The translations under genes and the position numbers were made by a program. Of a stretch of 64,000 bases of DNA, positions 47,210 to 57,700 are shown in pieces (position 1 is the stretch's first letter; every line of letters begins with the position of its first letter). The notes beneath the pieces were generated by a model that saw only the letters and a program-made list of their open reading frames with translations, had not been told where the DNA came from and made no database searches. Origin of the DNA: Strigamia acuminata (Eukaryota; Arthropoda; Chilopoda; Geophilomorpha; Linotaeniidae). The DNA lies in NCBI GenBank assembly GCA_949358305.1, contig OX442314.1, forward strand, positions 52,209,162 to 52,273,161. Reading direction: 5' to 3'.

Positions 47210-47415
47210 TGTAGTTTTTAGGTGTCGAAGGTTGGGACAATGATAAGACGCGTGGTTAGGTTTAACAGGAATGACTAACTTTATTCTAATTGCTAACAAA
47301 TTATATACAGGTGCGCTCAACCCTGATTGGTTTACGCCAAGTACGTCATCTGGACGTCGTGGGTGTGCAGGTGAAACGTTCACCTGGCGTGAAGACTGGG
47401 CACTCAAAACCAACA
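47210..47415 (-). repeat. Copia 5' LTR
   Basis: 206 bp, matching 44989-45194 except for one base (CACATT versus CAAATT near the middle). The adjoining internal sequence, read on the minus strand, begins GGTTATGGGCCCAGC, in the primer-binding-site position. Confidence 0.92.
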
Positions 47416-47420
47416 GCAAT
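47416..47420. repeat. Copia target-site duplication, right (GCAAT)
   Basis: Matches 44984-44988. Confidence 0.9.
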
Positions 47421-49351
47421 GAATAAATATTTCGACGAGTGTTAAACAAGACATGCCGAAATAGAGGCCGATGTTGCCTCCAATGTCGCATAACAAATAT
47501 ATTATGTCGTAAGAAAAGCTTTCTTGCATCGTTCGAACGTAATTGTTGGCAATGAATATTTCAACGATATCCTCACTTCCAGCGTGTAGGTTGTACGTTA
47601 GGCTTTGTTGCGTTACATCACACAAATTGAGGCATTTGCAGTGTGTTGTTAAATCTTTCTCAAGAAGAAATCCATAGGTTATGTTGTGTTGAAGAATGCT
47701 ATCTGCTTTATTGCATTTCGGAAGGCTTCTTGCCTCGTAAAACGGAAATCTAAGAGAATAATTACGTTTTAATCATTTGTATTTTCCTTTAACATACCAT
47801 TGTATGAATTGTATCGTGCAATAACGTGATTTAATGTGTTGCATCCGGTAATTGCGAAAGCTGCAAACATCGTATTTTGAGGATCATAGTGCACATTTTT
47901 TTACTTTAAAAAGTCAACCAACAATGGGTGCGTCTTATAATCCGAACAATCCAACGTCCAGCATACGTTACCCTCACACCATTATTTGGGTATACAGTAT
48001 AATTGTCTCTTTTTACATTTATCAATAACAAAATATCCGTTCTGCAAATTTGACGCTCTCGAATAGTGGCTGCGGCTATTATTCTGAGGGCGGCCATAAT
48101 TTGAGAACTGATTCTTGTTGTTCATGCCTGGCCATGCCACTGTTTGTACGAATTCTAGAAAGTTGTTTACCTGCATTTCATTGTTTTTACTAAACAATGT
48201 TGCAAGCAGTCATGTAAGTTATTGTTGCACCGCTGTCTCGTGGTATTAATGAAGTGGTACTAAAACAAGATTGAAATTTTATTGTTGTTACAATTGCGTT
48301 ATTTCAAAATTTCGATTTTTAAAAATTTCTTAACTAAGCTGTTATTGCTATTACTTCTATTGTATCCCTTACTTTTTGCACAGTAGCAATGACTTGATTC
48401 TTTAGGCCTTCTATTTTGGCAAAAATGTCCGGAAAGATATTTGAGATATGATAGATAACTGGTGATGGATCTATGACAAGCTTAATTGAAACAATAATTT
48501 TAATGTTAAATTTGAATTCTTAATATGTGGTAACAAACATTGTAGTTTTGTTAGAACATTTTTGCAATGTTTATTGTGAAGTGAAAATATATATTCCTAG
48601 AATTACTACTCACTTTATAAACTGTGCATGTTTTGGGAAAATTAAACTTTATTACCATTTTGTTATTTTCATTTCCATATGGAAATTCAAACACTAATGT
48701 GAAAAAGAAGTTAGAATATCAAACGGCGATAATTGTTGGTTGACTTACTACTCGAAATCTGGGCGATTGGCCATACAATTGATTCATGATTTTTAACGGT
48801 CACATTGAATCTTGAGTTGTGCTGCAAAAATTTATTTTGATAAAAATGTTTATTAAAAAAAATTAATTTACCACAGAAAAATGTGCATCAGTTATATAGC
48901 TAGGTTTTCTGGTGAGATCCATTACATCTTCAGGATACATCGTCTGGAACTGTTGATATATTACATCATAACATTGCTGTTTATAAATGCTGTTTCCAGT
49001 TTGGTTAGTAAGGTAATTATTAAGTTCTTGTGTAGTTTGTGGATATACGTAAATAGATGGAAACGGACCATGTGGTGTTTCAATCATGTATGTGTTAACT
49101 GTGGTTGGTTCGTCCATGTAATGCAATATTCGATCAACAATTTGGTAGGAACAAGCCACCAAATTGATTACAAGTAGTGTTGTAAATAGAATTAGCATAG
49201 TTTTTTTCTTTTTTGAAATGTTCTCTAGAGATCTGATAAATAATGGAATCTCTTTCTGAGTTGCTATAACACTGCAAATAACTTGTTTCATTTGTTTCTT
49301 TCTCAGTTGTTGAATCCGGCCAAATGGTTGATACGGCTTCTGTGCATCCAT
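47416..49351 (-). CDS. DEG/ENaC (pickpocket-like) channel module Y
   Basis: Exons 49351-48872, 48821-48749, 48693-48614, 48480-48373, 48259-48171 and 47749-47416 give 388 codons with consistent phases (0,1,0,0,2). Exon 1 starts at a true ATG and holds a cytoplasmic N terminus, TM1 (TMLILFTTLLVINLVACSYQ) and an ectodomain start. Exon 3 ends FPKTCTVYK. Exon 5 is Cys-rich (CNNNLHDCLQHCLVKTMKC). The last exon begins FPFY and carries CKCLNLC and TM2 (IGGNIGLYFGMSCLTLVEIFI). The ectodomain is short for the family. There is no stop after TM2: the frame runs into the copia element and, if that is ignored, straight into module X. These proteins form trimeric Na+-selective channels at the plasma membrane. 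Confidence 0.8.
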
Positions 49352-49462
49352 AGTTTATTTTCCCAAATGTCACTCAGTAGAGGCGTTCTGATGGGCAAAT
49401 ATACCTTACTTTTTCTGTCAAAGAAATACGAGACCGAAAAATGATTCAATTAGTATTTTTAG

Positions 49463-49541
49463 TAGCTGCATTCAAAAAGTTTAAAACGACTTGTTTCTGT
49501 CGTTTTGTGTTGATATGTTTTAGACTTTTTGAATGCAGCTA
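49463..49541. repeat. Short palindromic MITE-like element
   Basis: TAGCTGCATTCAAAAAGT at the left and ACTTTTTGAATGCAGCTA at the right, with an inner AAAACGAC/GTCGTTTT pair. About 80 bp. Confidence 0.65.
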
Positions 49542-49545
49542 GTAA

Positions 49546-49810
49546 GGGGCCGTCCATTAATTACGTAACGCCTGGAAGGGGGGGGAGGGGGTTTTAAATT
49601 TTGTTACGGGTTGTTACGACGGGAAGGGGGGGGTTCTTAATAATGTTACGTAACAAAATTTTTTTTAACATTTTTGAAAATTTTTGAAAATTTTTGAAAT
49701 TTTTTGAAAATTTTTGAAATTTTTTTTAAATTTTTTAAATTTTTTTAAATTTTTTTAAATTTTTTGTAAAATTTTAAAAATTTTTGAAAACGTAATTAAT
49801 GGACGGCCCC
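49546..49810. mobile_element. PIF/Harbinger-like MITE (TAA target)
   Basis: Termini GGGGCCGTCCATTAATTACG and its complement, flanked by TAA at 49543-49545 and 49811-49813. The interior is G-rich near the left end and then repeated TTTTTGAAAATT. 3-bp TWA target duplications are typical of PIF/Harbinger elements. Confidence 0.75.
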
Positions 49811-49813
49811 TAA

Positions 49814-50628
49814 GTGCATTTAAAATTATCATAATCTGAATTATCAATAATTCATGTAAGTCATTTGGCTAAACTCTATCTAAAGTAAATAATTATTTGG
49901 CTGATGTGGCTGAAATATCTTACTAGCCACCTGAAGTGTTGTGATTTACATCACTGAAATGATAATTCAATTGCAATAAGTGGCCTATTGATAAATCACT
50001 CCATTGAGGACTAATTGATTGATAAAAATTTCTAATCATGACTCAGCACATGAAATATTTGGCTACTCACTGGTATAAGTAATTTAAGATGGATGCCCAC
50101 AGTCAGACTACCATGAAAAGAGGAATCCAGCAAGAAACTGGTCAAGGATTGAAGAAATGAGCATTGCTCATTGCCTACTGCAGCTGAACAGCCATGCCTA
50201 GGCAAAGTCTCGACGTGTTTGTCGATTAGAATAACATCTTCTAACGTTAAAAAGTTAGTCAGAGCGAAATGCCAGTGGCGGAGCTCAACTACATTATAGG
50301 GCTGAGTTTTTCTACCATCTTGGTCCATCTTGGTCCATAAGGTCCTAATGTACAGTCGTGTTAAAAAAAACTGGACCCTCACTCTGTGCTGGCAATTGAA
50401 ATTGTGAGTAATTCCGTGTTTTGCCACTAGGTGAAACACCAGACATCAACAGGTGATAATATAGCCTTGTTTACAGTGATCATTTCATAATTTAGTGGAC
50501 AGTTTTAAAAAGGAAAATATTAGTTATTTTCATAGAAAAAACTCATTTAACCTCCAAAACAAACCTCAGAAGAATAAATTATTGGGTTATCACCAGTGCC
50601 TTTTTAGCCTTAGACGGCCTGTCACGTT
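49814..50628. other. Intergenic, nothing recognised
   Basis: Left flank of the gypsy element. Short frames (50032-50439) show no recognisable domain. Confidence 0.5.
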
Positions 50629-50632
50629 TCCT
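50629..50632. repeat. Gypsy target-site duplication, left (TCCT)
   Basis: TCCT directly before the 5' LTR; repeated at 63485-63488. Confidence 0.85.
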
Positions 50633-51719
50633 TGTGGTGACCTCAAATATTCCTATTTGAGTGCGCACCATATTTCCAAATTGTCTTATAAACATATTCA
50701 ACAAGCTTATATGTTTTGTTTCAATGTAAATTGAAATAAAACATACATTAATAAAATATAAAACAAGACACAATATTACCCAAATAATATTGTGTTTTGC
50801 AGCAAGTTTTGGCCCAGCAACAGCGTCAACCAATCGCGCTGCAGCGTGCATTGCTTTGATGATGCTGCTAGGCGTGTGCCTGGGCGGAGCATCCCTTCCC
50901 CTCGCGCGTGCCCGGCTCGATTGTTGCACACGACCCGAAGGCGGCCGTGTGTGATCTTCATGCAACTCGTCATCTGCGCAGCTTTTCTGAGCAGATTTAG
51001 AAGTGAGCCAAACGGTTTTGGCCCACTCTTCCCGCACTCTTGATTCTGCCTCCAAACTGTTCACAACCGTGTCAAACTTATGCCAAAAACTGCTAAGTGT
51101 GATCTGTGATATTGGACAAATTGAGTTTCATTGCTGGTCTGTACCCACTGTACGGAATAGCGCTTTCACTGCTTGAATTACTACGCGTAATTTAAGCCAT
51201 TTCTGTGTGGAATTGACATAGAGCTTGCTCTGTCAATTTGTAGTTCTTTGTGTCGAGCTTGCTCCACAAAGGAATCTGTGTGTTAAGACGGATTGTTACG
51301 TCGAGCTTGCTCCGTAATAATCACTTTCACTGTGTGTGAGAAGTATTCTCGTGTCGAGCGTGCTCCACGAGGATTTTAGTATATCTAGCAACGTATTTTA
51401 GCGTCGAGTTTACTCCGCTAAAATCCCGCGCTCACACGACGCCATCGACGCCATCTTGGAACCAACGGTCAACTGTGAGTGCCCAAGTACAAAGAGAAGC
51501 CAGATCGACCCAGTCATTACACTATTATTATTTTCCCTTTGCATATATCAAGTGTATTTAGAACGATTAAAACAATCTAATTTTTCCTTTTACTCTCCGT
51601 GTAAAAATCATTCCCCTAGACAACCATTTAGCCACAGAGTAGAAGTCCTGTACGGCATCTCACCGACGATTGCTTATTGAATTTATATAATTTAATAAGT
51701 AAAAACCCGGATCGCCGCA
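50633..51719 (+). repeat. Gypsy 5' LTR
   Basis: 1,087 bp, TGTGGTGACC...ATCGCCGCA. Features include AATAAA at 50735-50740 and 50750-50755, an 11-bp-stem hairpin at 50768-50795 (ACACAATATTA/TAATATTGTGT) and the five-hairpin array at 51211-51424. Possible splice donor GTGAGT near 51475. The start of transcription was not identified. Confidence 0.95.
51211..51424 (+). promoter_or_regulatory. Array of five related stem-loops in the 5' LTR
   Basis: Hairpins at 51211-51238, 51244-51273, 51291-51322, 51345-51374 and 51395-51424. Each has an outer stem of 8-10 bp (two or three contain one G-U pair) whose sequence differs in every copy, around a 12-nt core: 5' bulge TC (TA in the first), GAG, four-base loop, CTC. 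Cores are TAGAGCTTGCTC, TCGAGCTTGCTC (twice), TCGAGCGTGCTC and TCGAGTTTACTC; the last keeps loop-closing pairing by changing C and G to T and A. Conserved cores on different but complementary stems imply selection on RNA or cruciform structure. Confidence 0.82.
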
Positions 51720-51721
51720 CT

Positions 51722-51739
51722 TGGGGGCCCGTCCGGGAT
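51722..51739 (+). promoter_or_regulatory. Primer binding site, tRNA-Pro type
   Basis: TGGGGGCCCGTCCGGGAT begins two bases after the 5' LTR. It differs at one position from the well-known tRNA-Pro primer binding site of murine leukaemia virus (TGGGGGCTCGTCCGGGAT). Priming of minus-strand DNA by tRNA-Pro is inferred. Confidence 0.85.
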
Positions 51740-51811
51740 TGTTTTGATTGTTAAAATCCGATTTTTGCAAAAAGATCCTTTATTTCCATTGTTCTTTTTC
51801 AATTTGACAAA

Positions 51812-54706
51812 ATGGCGACGCCAATGCAAATTGTAAAACGACAGCGAGGTCGACCAAGCACTCAGAAACGAGCAGCGACGGTTTTGCCGGCTCTCGAGCC
51901 TGAAATGCTTATGGAGAAAATTATTTCTGAAGAAATAACACCAGTTCCAGATCCGAAACAACTTAAGGATGCTGAAAATGAAGTTGCTCGAGCCCTGAGC
52001 GCATCAAGTGCGAGTTCTAACGAACAAGAACTCCCGCCACTTCCACTGGAGGAAGTGGAAAATACGTTACGTGAAATGGAAAGTGAATCGTCTCACGAAT
52101 CACCTCCTCGCATGACCATGCTGGATGCTTTGAGAAATCAAGCACGCCAGGATGGCGCCCAAATAACGGACGACATGACGGTGGAAGAGATTCATCGCGC
52201 CATGATACGACTTCACACTGACCGAGCCGTTTCAAATTTACAATTTGAAATGGAACGAAAAGAAGCCGAGCTTCAACAACAAAAAGCGGAGGTTGAGCTC
52301 CAACATATGGAACTCAATCGACAAAATGAGGAATTTCTAGCCCAAAAAGCTAGAGAATACCGATTAAAAGGTGAAGTGGAAGATCTTTCTAAAATGAATA
52401 CTAGAAATGAACTTTCAATTCGCTCACACCAAGAGGCGCGAAGACAGCTCGAGCTTACCAAAAGTAAGCTGGAGCAGAAAAATAAAGAATTGATTGATTT
52501 GGCAGATCACTACCAACGCAATCATAATCAACTAGTGAGATATGCTGCTGAATTAGACACACGTGCTAAAACACAGCGTACTCGCGAAAGCAAAATAGCT
52601 AAGCGTGAAGACGAGATTTTCCACTCGCTGGATCAACCCAGTACGAGCGGACAAGTCAAGTCTAGCGACTCTGCTAAGCGATTACAACCAGGAGAATCGC
52701 AAAATCAAATAAATGAGAATGAAATTCTCCGAGCTGATTTGTTGCGCGCTCAAGAAGAGCTTGCAGAAATGAAAGATTGTTTGCAAGCAAGAAATTATAC
52801 TGACCAATTGGTGCAACCAGAAATGGCTGCGCCAACTGTTCCTATTTTGACTCCCGAAACAATAACAATTTCTGTTGTTTCAGAGTTAAGTAGCCAATCT
52901 GGATTATCGAGTGATGACGACCAACGTTCGCGTCGTGGCCATCGCTCAAAAAGAAAACGTCCTTCAGATTCCGAGGAAAGGAGAGCTGATCGCAATCCGC
53001 TCCCTGGTAATCGAAACCCTATTTTTCACAATAGTGACCGACTGTTGGGAATGGTAGACGACCGAAACAGACGACATGAAACAGGTATTCACGTTGCCCG
53101 AACGATACCACTGGCTCAGCAGCAAGATGCGTCGAAAAGAAGTCGACGAGACACCAATCCAGCACGCGAACCGCCGGACGGACATGAAAGCCCGCCAGGT
53201 GGGGGTCAGTATAGGAGAAATCCACCAGATGGAGGAAATCCAGATGGACATGGAGATGGACCACCTGGAGGTGGACGTCGACCGCCAGACGATGACGGCG
53301 ACCCACCCGACCCACCTGAAACACCACATTTTAACACGCCTTCAAATTCACAATCTGATTCAAGGTCGGATTCTGATGTGAATGCGCAACAAGAACGCGA
53401 TAATCGACATCGATCTCATCGACGTCGACATCGAGGCCATTCTTCTCGGCGTAATACACATTATTACACTGCTGAAGAAATTGATCGATTATTAGCTGAT
53501 CGTCGATCTTCTGATCGATCTGACGCTACTGCCGATAATGCTGACATTGCATTACGACAGAAAATTGCACAATACACTGCCAACAACTGGACTCACGATC
53601 TAGTTGATGAAAGAACTATTAGATGGGATCACATCAAACCCGCTTTATTCGATGGAGAATGGGAAGCTGGATCCACTCTTTTAGATGAAGTTTTACGAAT
53701 TTCAAGGTTGAATGGCATTGCATGTCACACTGCTTTGAAAAGAGTAGTACCAAAAGCTCTTATAGATCGAGCTGAGAAATGGTTTTATTCTAAACAATTT
53801 CAAAATTGGAACCACTTTGTAGAAGAATTCATGACTGAGTATGGAGAGTCAAGTGAAGACTTACTACAAATGTGGGATAATCTTTCTCAAAATAAAGGCG
53901 AAAGTCTTCGCTCTTATTTAAGAAGGACTGAGGATTTATTGGTCACTCTCCCTTATACGATGGGAGACGCAGCCATTGATCGTCAATTCCGTCGTGGATT
54001 GACCGATTATTCAAAAAATGTTCTACTTTCAGTACGAGCACCTTATCCGGGTGGTTTCGCTGAATTAGCCAAATTTATGCGAGCTAACCAGATAAGAATT
54101 GATGAAAATTACAAAGCTTACCTACCAGCTGATGAAAAAGTTGCGTACGCTAAGCGACAGCAACGGAGAAAGGAGTTGGCAAAAGACACACGTTTTGCTA
54201 ACACCCCTCTTTTGCAACCCCCAAAACGAGGAGATTTTTTGGCAGAGACTGCTAAGGAATCTAAAAAGGGATCGGATGGGAAAAATCCACATCCAACCCC
54301 TAAAGCTCACTTAGCCGAAGTGACAGAAATGGAAACTGCTTCTGAACCAGAGAAATCTGACTCGGAACCAGAAAGCGAGGCTGCAGCTGCTTTATTAGCC
54401 CGTAATAACGCAGTAGCTCGAAAATTTGGACCAAAGATGGCGCCTAAAAACGTTACTTTTGGTTCACCAAAGACAGACGCGCTCAGTAGATCGAAGTCGC
54501 CGACCCCTAAAAAGGACGAAGCCAAACGTTCAAGTTCGCCTTCGCCAAAAGTCGCGAAATCGCCTGCTACTGACCCGTGTAATATTTGTAAAAAATTGGG
54601 ACATTGGGCTAAAGAATGTCCTGACAGAAAATCGAGCAAAGACAAGATCATTGAGGAGTTCGAAAAATCGATGAAATCAATCGGCGAACTTCTAAAAAAC
54701 TTGTAA
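51812..54706 (+). CDS. gag: Gypsy Gag polyprotein (964 aa)
   Basis: Starts at ATG 51812 with a basic, AT-hook-like KRQRGRP near residue 10. Residues about 115-260 are Glu/Gln/Lys-rich and predicted coiled coil. An Arg/Asp/Pro-rich low-complexity region spans about 380-560. The capsid-like region follows (about 590-790; WDHIKPALFDGEW...YGESSEDLLQMWDNL, close to the retrotransposon Gag family core). A single CCHC knuckle, CNICKKLGHWAKEC, is at 923-936. At 964 residues it is long for a gypsy Gag. It stops at TAA 54704-54706, one codon after a slippery heptamer that links it to pol. Confidence 0.95.
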   Translation: MATPMQIVKRQRGRPSTQKRAATVLPALEPEMLMEKIISEEITPVPDPKQLKDAENEVARALSASSASSNEQELPPLPLEEVENTLREMESESSHESPPRMTMLDALRNQARQDGAQITDDMTVEEIHRAMIRLHTDRAVSNLQFEMERKEAELQQQKAEVELQHMELNRQNEEFLAQKAREYRLKGEVEDLSKMNTRNELSIRSHQEARRQLELTKSKLEQKNKELIDLADHYQRNHNQLVRYAAELDTRAKTQRTRESKIAKREDEIFHSLDQPSTSGQVKSSDSAKRLQPGESQNQINENEILRADLLRAQEELAEMKDCLQARNYTDQLVQPEMAAPTVPILTPETITISVVSELSSQSGLSSDDDQRSRRGHRSKRKRPSDSEERRADRNPLPGNRNPIFHNSDRLLGMVDDRNRRHETGIHVARTIPLAQQQDASKRSRRDTNPAREPPDGHESPPGGGQYRRNPPDGGNPDGHGDGPPGGGRRPPDDDGDPPDPPETPHFNTPSNSQSDSRSDSDVNAQQERDNRHRSHRRRHRGHSSRRNTHYYTAEEIDRLLADRRSSDRSDATADNADIALRQKIAQYTANNWTHDLVDERTIRWDHIKPALFDGEWEAGSTLLDEVLRISRLNGIACHTALKRVVPKALIDRAEKWFYSKQFQNWNHFVEEFMTEYGESSEDLLQMWDNLSQNKGESLRSYLRRTEDLLVTLPYTMGDAAIDRQFRRGLTDYSKNVLLSVRAPYPGGFAELAKFMRANQIRIDENYKAYLPADEKVAYAKRQQRRKELAKDTRFANTPLLQPPKRGDFLAETAKESKKGSDGKNPHPTPKAHLAEVTEMETASEPEKSDSEPESEAAAALLARNNAVARKFGPKMAPKNVTFGSPKTDALSRSKSPTPKKDEAKRSSSPSPKVAKSPATDPCNICKKLGHWAKECPDRKSSKDKIIEEFEKSMKSIGELLKNL

Positions 54707-54735
54707 GCGCGCATCCAGACGGTCTAGTGGATGCG
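54694..54735 (+). promoter_or_regulatory. Gag-pol -1 ribosomal frameshift signal
   Basis: The heptamer A AAA AAC (54694-54700) is in the gag frame (CTA AAA AAC TTG TAA), the canonical X-XXY-YYZ slip site. Nine bases later comes a hairpin with an 8-bp perfect stem, CGCATCCA (54710-54717) and TGGATGCG (54728-54735), and a 10-nt loop. After a -1 slip, the frame is open through into pol. Confidence 0.9.
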
Positions 54736-57700
54736 ACGCCTACCGCCTCGGAAAATGAACTAACACCATCTCAAATTTTAGATGAATTTTTGAATACTCA
54801 GATTAAATTAGAAATCGAAAATAATTTAATATTTCCAAAAATTGATGTTTCCAGTTTAAAGCTTGTGCTACAAAGTGAAAACATCACTGAGGAATTTTTT
54901 AAAGAAAAAGTTCAACAAATAAAAGTTGATTGGGAATCTAAAATAAAAGATGCTGTTACTTTACTAGATGGAAAAGCTAGGCCAACACATGAAATTGTTG
55001 AAAGGTCAGATAAAATTGATTTACCTGGTCTTGACGATTGTATTGAAAAATTAATGGCTACAACATTAGTCACTAATGATTTATTGGACGAATTACCATT
55101 GGATCCGCCGATAGAAATTAAGCCACCGCGACGTTTTAAATGCAAGTACGCGGACATACCAAACAGCAATGATTTGCCGACAATTCGATTGCAGACGGCA
55201 AACGGTATGATAACAGGAATGTTAGACTCTGGAGCTAATCGAAGCTTCATGGCCTACTCCGTAGTAATTTTGCTGAAACTGGAAGGTGAAATTCGACCAA
55301 TCGGACCGGATGTGAGAGTTACGACTGCTTCAGAGGATGTAGTCCCTGAAGGAACTCTCCTACTTTCTTTTGCGTGGACACACGGGATGTTAAGTCATCC
55401 ATTCATAATTTTAAGAAATAAATATCCTATTATTTTATTAGGATGTGATTTCATGAATCGACTCAATATTCAACCAAATCCTAAGACCATGTCTTGGAAT
55501 TTTGTCAAGTCTTTGAAAGAAGATTTACCTTTTGTTCCTCAAGCGATTCTTGATCGTTATCAAGAGTTCCTTGATCCACCCGAAGAAATCATGAAACGCG
55601 ACTTTATTAAAGCAAATCACATGAAAGCTGGTTCCGCCACTGCATGTCAAGCTAAAGTTGCCGATGAAGAAAATATAGTACAAAGACTTGTTAGCGACGC
55701 TAATTTGTCAATGGAAAATAATTTAATGCTTGAAAAAGTATTAAAGAAACATGAAAAGATTTTATCTCGCCGACCAGGTAGAACACACCTCGTTAGGCAT
55801 GAAATTAAACTGGACACTAAAGTTCCTATTAGAGTTCCGTTTAAAAGCGTAAATCCACAGAAACGTGAAATTATCCGTCAAATCTGTCAAGATATGTTGG
55901 ATAATGGGTACGTCGAACAAGCCACTGGAGACTATGGAATGCGAATAGTTCTAGTGATGCGTCCGGATTGTGATCCGAGACTCTGCATTGATTTTAGACC
56001 ACTCAATGCACATACATTATACGACCCTCCTCAAATGCCCAGCATTGAGGAAATCTTGCGAGAACTCGGAAGATTTGAATGGGTCACAACAATAGATTTG
56101 TCAAAAGGCTATTGGCAGATAGAGGTTCATCCGAACGACCGTGCTAAAACTGCGTTTTGGAGCCCTTTGGGTCGACTTCAATTTCGAGTCATGCCCTTTG
56201 GTCTCGTAAATGCGCCGTCAACTTTCCAAAAGTTGATAGAAAAAATTTTGGGGGACGCCTATCGAAAATTCGCATGGGCATACCTCGATGATATAATTAT
56301 AATATCAAAAAATTTTGAAGAACACATGATACATCTGGAAGAAATTCTGAGTAAACTTGAAAATGCAAATCTTCATGTTCATCCAGAAAAATCGAAATTT
56401 GGCAGAAAAGAATTAACTTTTCTTGGTTACAAGTTAAGTGTTCAAGGAGTTAGTGTCGACCCTAAAAAAGTCGCCGCCATTAAAGAAATGCCAGCTCCTT
56501 CAAATTTGAAAGAGTTGCAAAGATTTTTGGGAATGGTGAACTTTTTTCACCGATTACTTAAAAATCTGGCAGTAATGACAGAACCTCTACGTCCTTTACT
56601 CAAAAAGGATGTGGAATTTATTTGGTCAGAAATTCATCAAGAAGCTTTTGATCAAATAAAAGATGCTTTAACAAATGCAGAAACAATGGCCATGCCTGAT
56701 TTGACAGAACCATTTATTGTGCATACCGACGCCAGCAGAAAAGGACTAGGCGCCGCGCTTATGCAAATGAGAGAAATCGATGATCAAAATATCGAAGTGC
56801 CTTGTGTTTATGCTAGCAGAAGTTTGCAACCTGCTGAGATAAATTACAGCGCCACAGAATTGGAGTGCCTAGCGGTAATCTGGGCATTACGTAAATTTCG
56901 ACATTATTTGGAATTTACAACATTCATAGTAAGGACTGACCATCAAGCATTAAAATGGTTGATGCAGTTGGACGAACCTGCCGGAAGGTTAGCGCGTTGG
57001 CAAATGGAGCTGATGCGCTACTCTTTTGAAATACAATATATTAAAGGTCCACTAAATGTTTTAGCGGATGCTTTATCCAGATCACCGATTGACAAACCGG
57101 AAAATCCTGAAGATGATGGAGATAATGACGAATTATTATCTTACTGTCCATCACCTCAACGAAATTGGAAAATGGGAAAATTTCATGAACTTCCTGTCTC
57201 CACGCTGGAGGAAAAGGAAGATCATGAATTCGTCAACTATTGGACTAAAATCTATGACCCCTCTGAGGAATCAGATGACGTCATAAGAGCGCAAATTTCA
57301 AGGAAATTCCAAGTTCCTTCGTCAAATGTTTTAATAAAAGCATTTGTCGCCAAAATTGTAGAACGTCTTGATTGTGAACCTCCCACAAGGGAAGACATAA
57401 TTAAGGCGCAGAAAGAAGATAAAGTTTGCCAATTGATGCGTAACTTTTTAAATTGTAATCAATTTCCGCCTGACGTCACAACGCGACTACAGAGGAAACA
57501 ATATAGAAAACACGCAACCACCTTCTTAATTGAAGATGACTTATTAATGCAATTTCATCCCACAATGTCTGATGAATTGGGGGAGGATGGGAGAGCACTC
57601 AAAGTTTTTATACCTCAGACATTGAAGTATAAAATTATTTGGCTGATGCATGGCCACCCACTTTCTGGCCACCCAGGAATTGCAAGGACTCTTTATCGAG

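Larger units (their letters stand above)
44989..47415 (-). mobile_element. Internally deleted Ty1/copia element
   Basis: 2,427 bp, flanked by a perfect 5-bp GCAAT target duplication and bounded by 206-bp direct LTRs (44989-45194 and 47210-47415) with TG...CA ends. I see one base difference between the LTRs, so the insertion is recent. The element lies on the minus strand with gag near the 47210 LTR. The internal region keeps gag and scraps of protease and integrase but lacks reverse transcriptase and RNase H, so any movement needed enzymes in trans. It sits at the junction between the two DEG/ENaC modules and breaks their shared reading frame. Confidence 0.93.
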
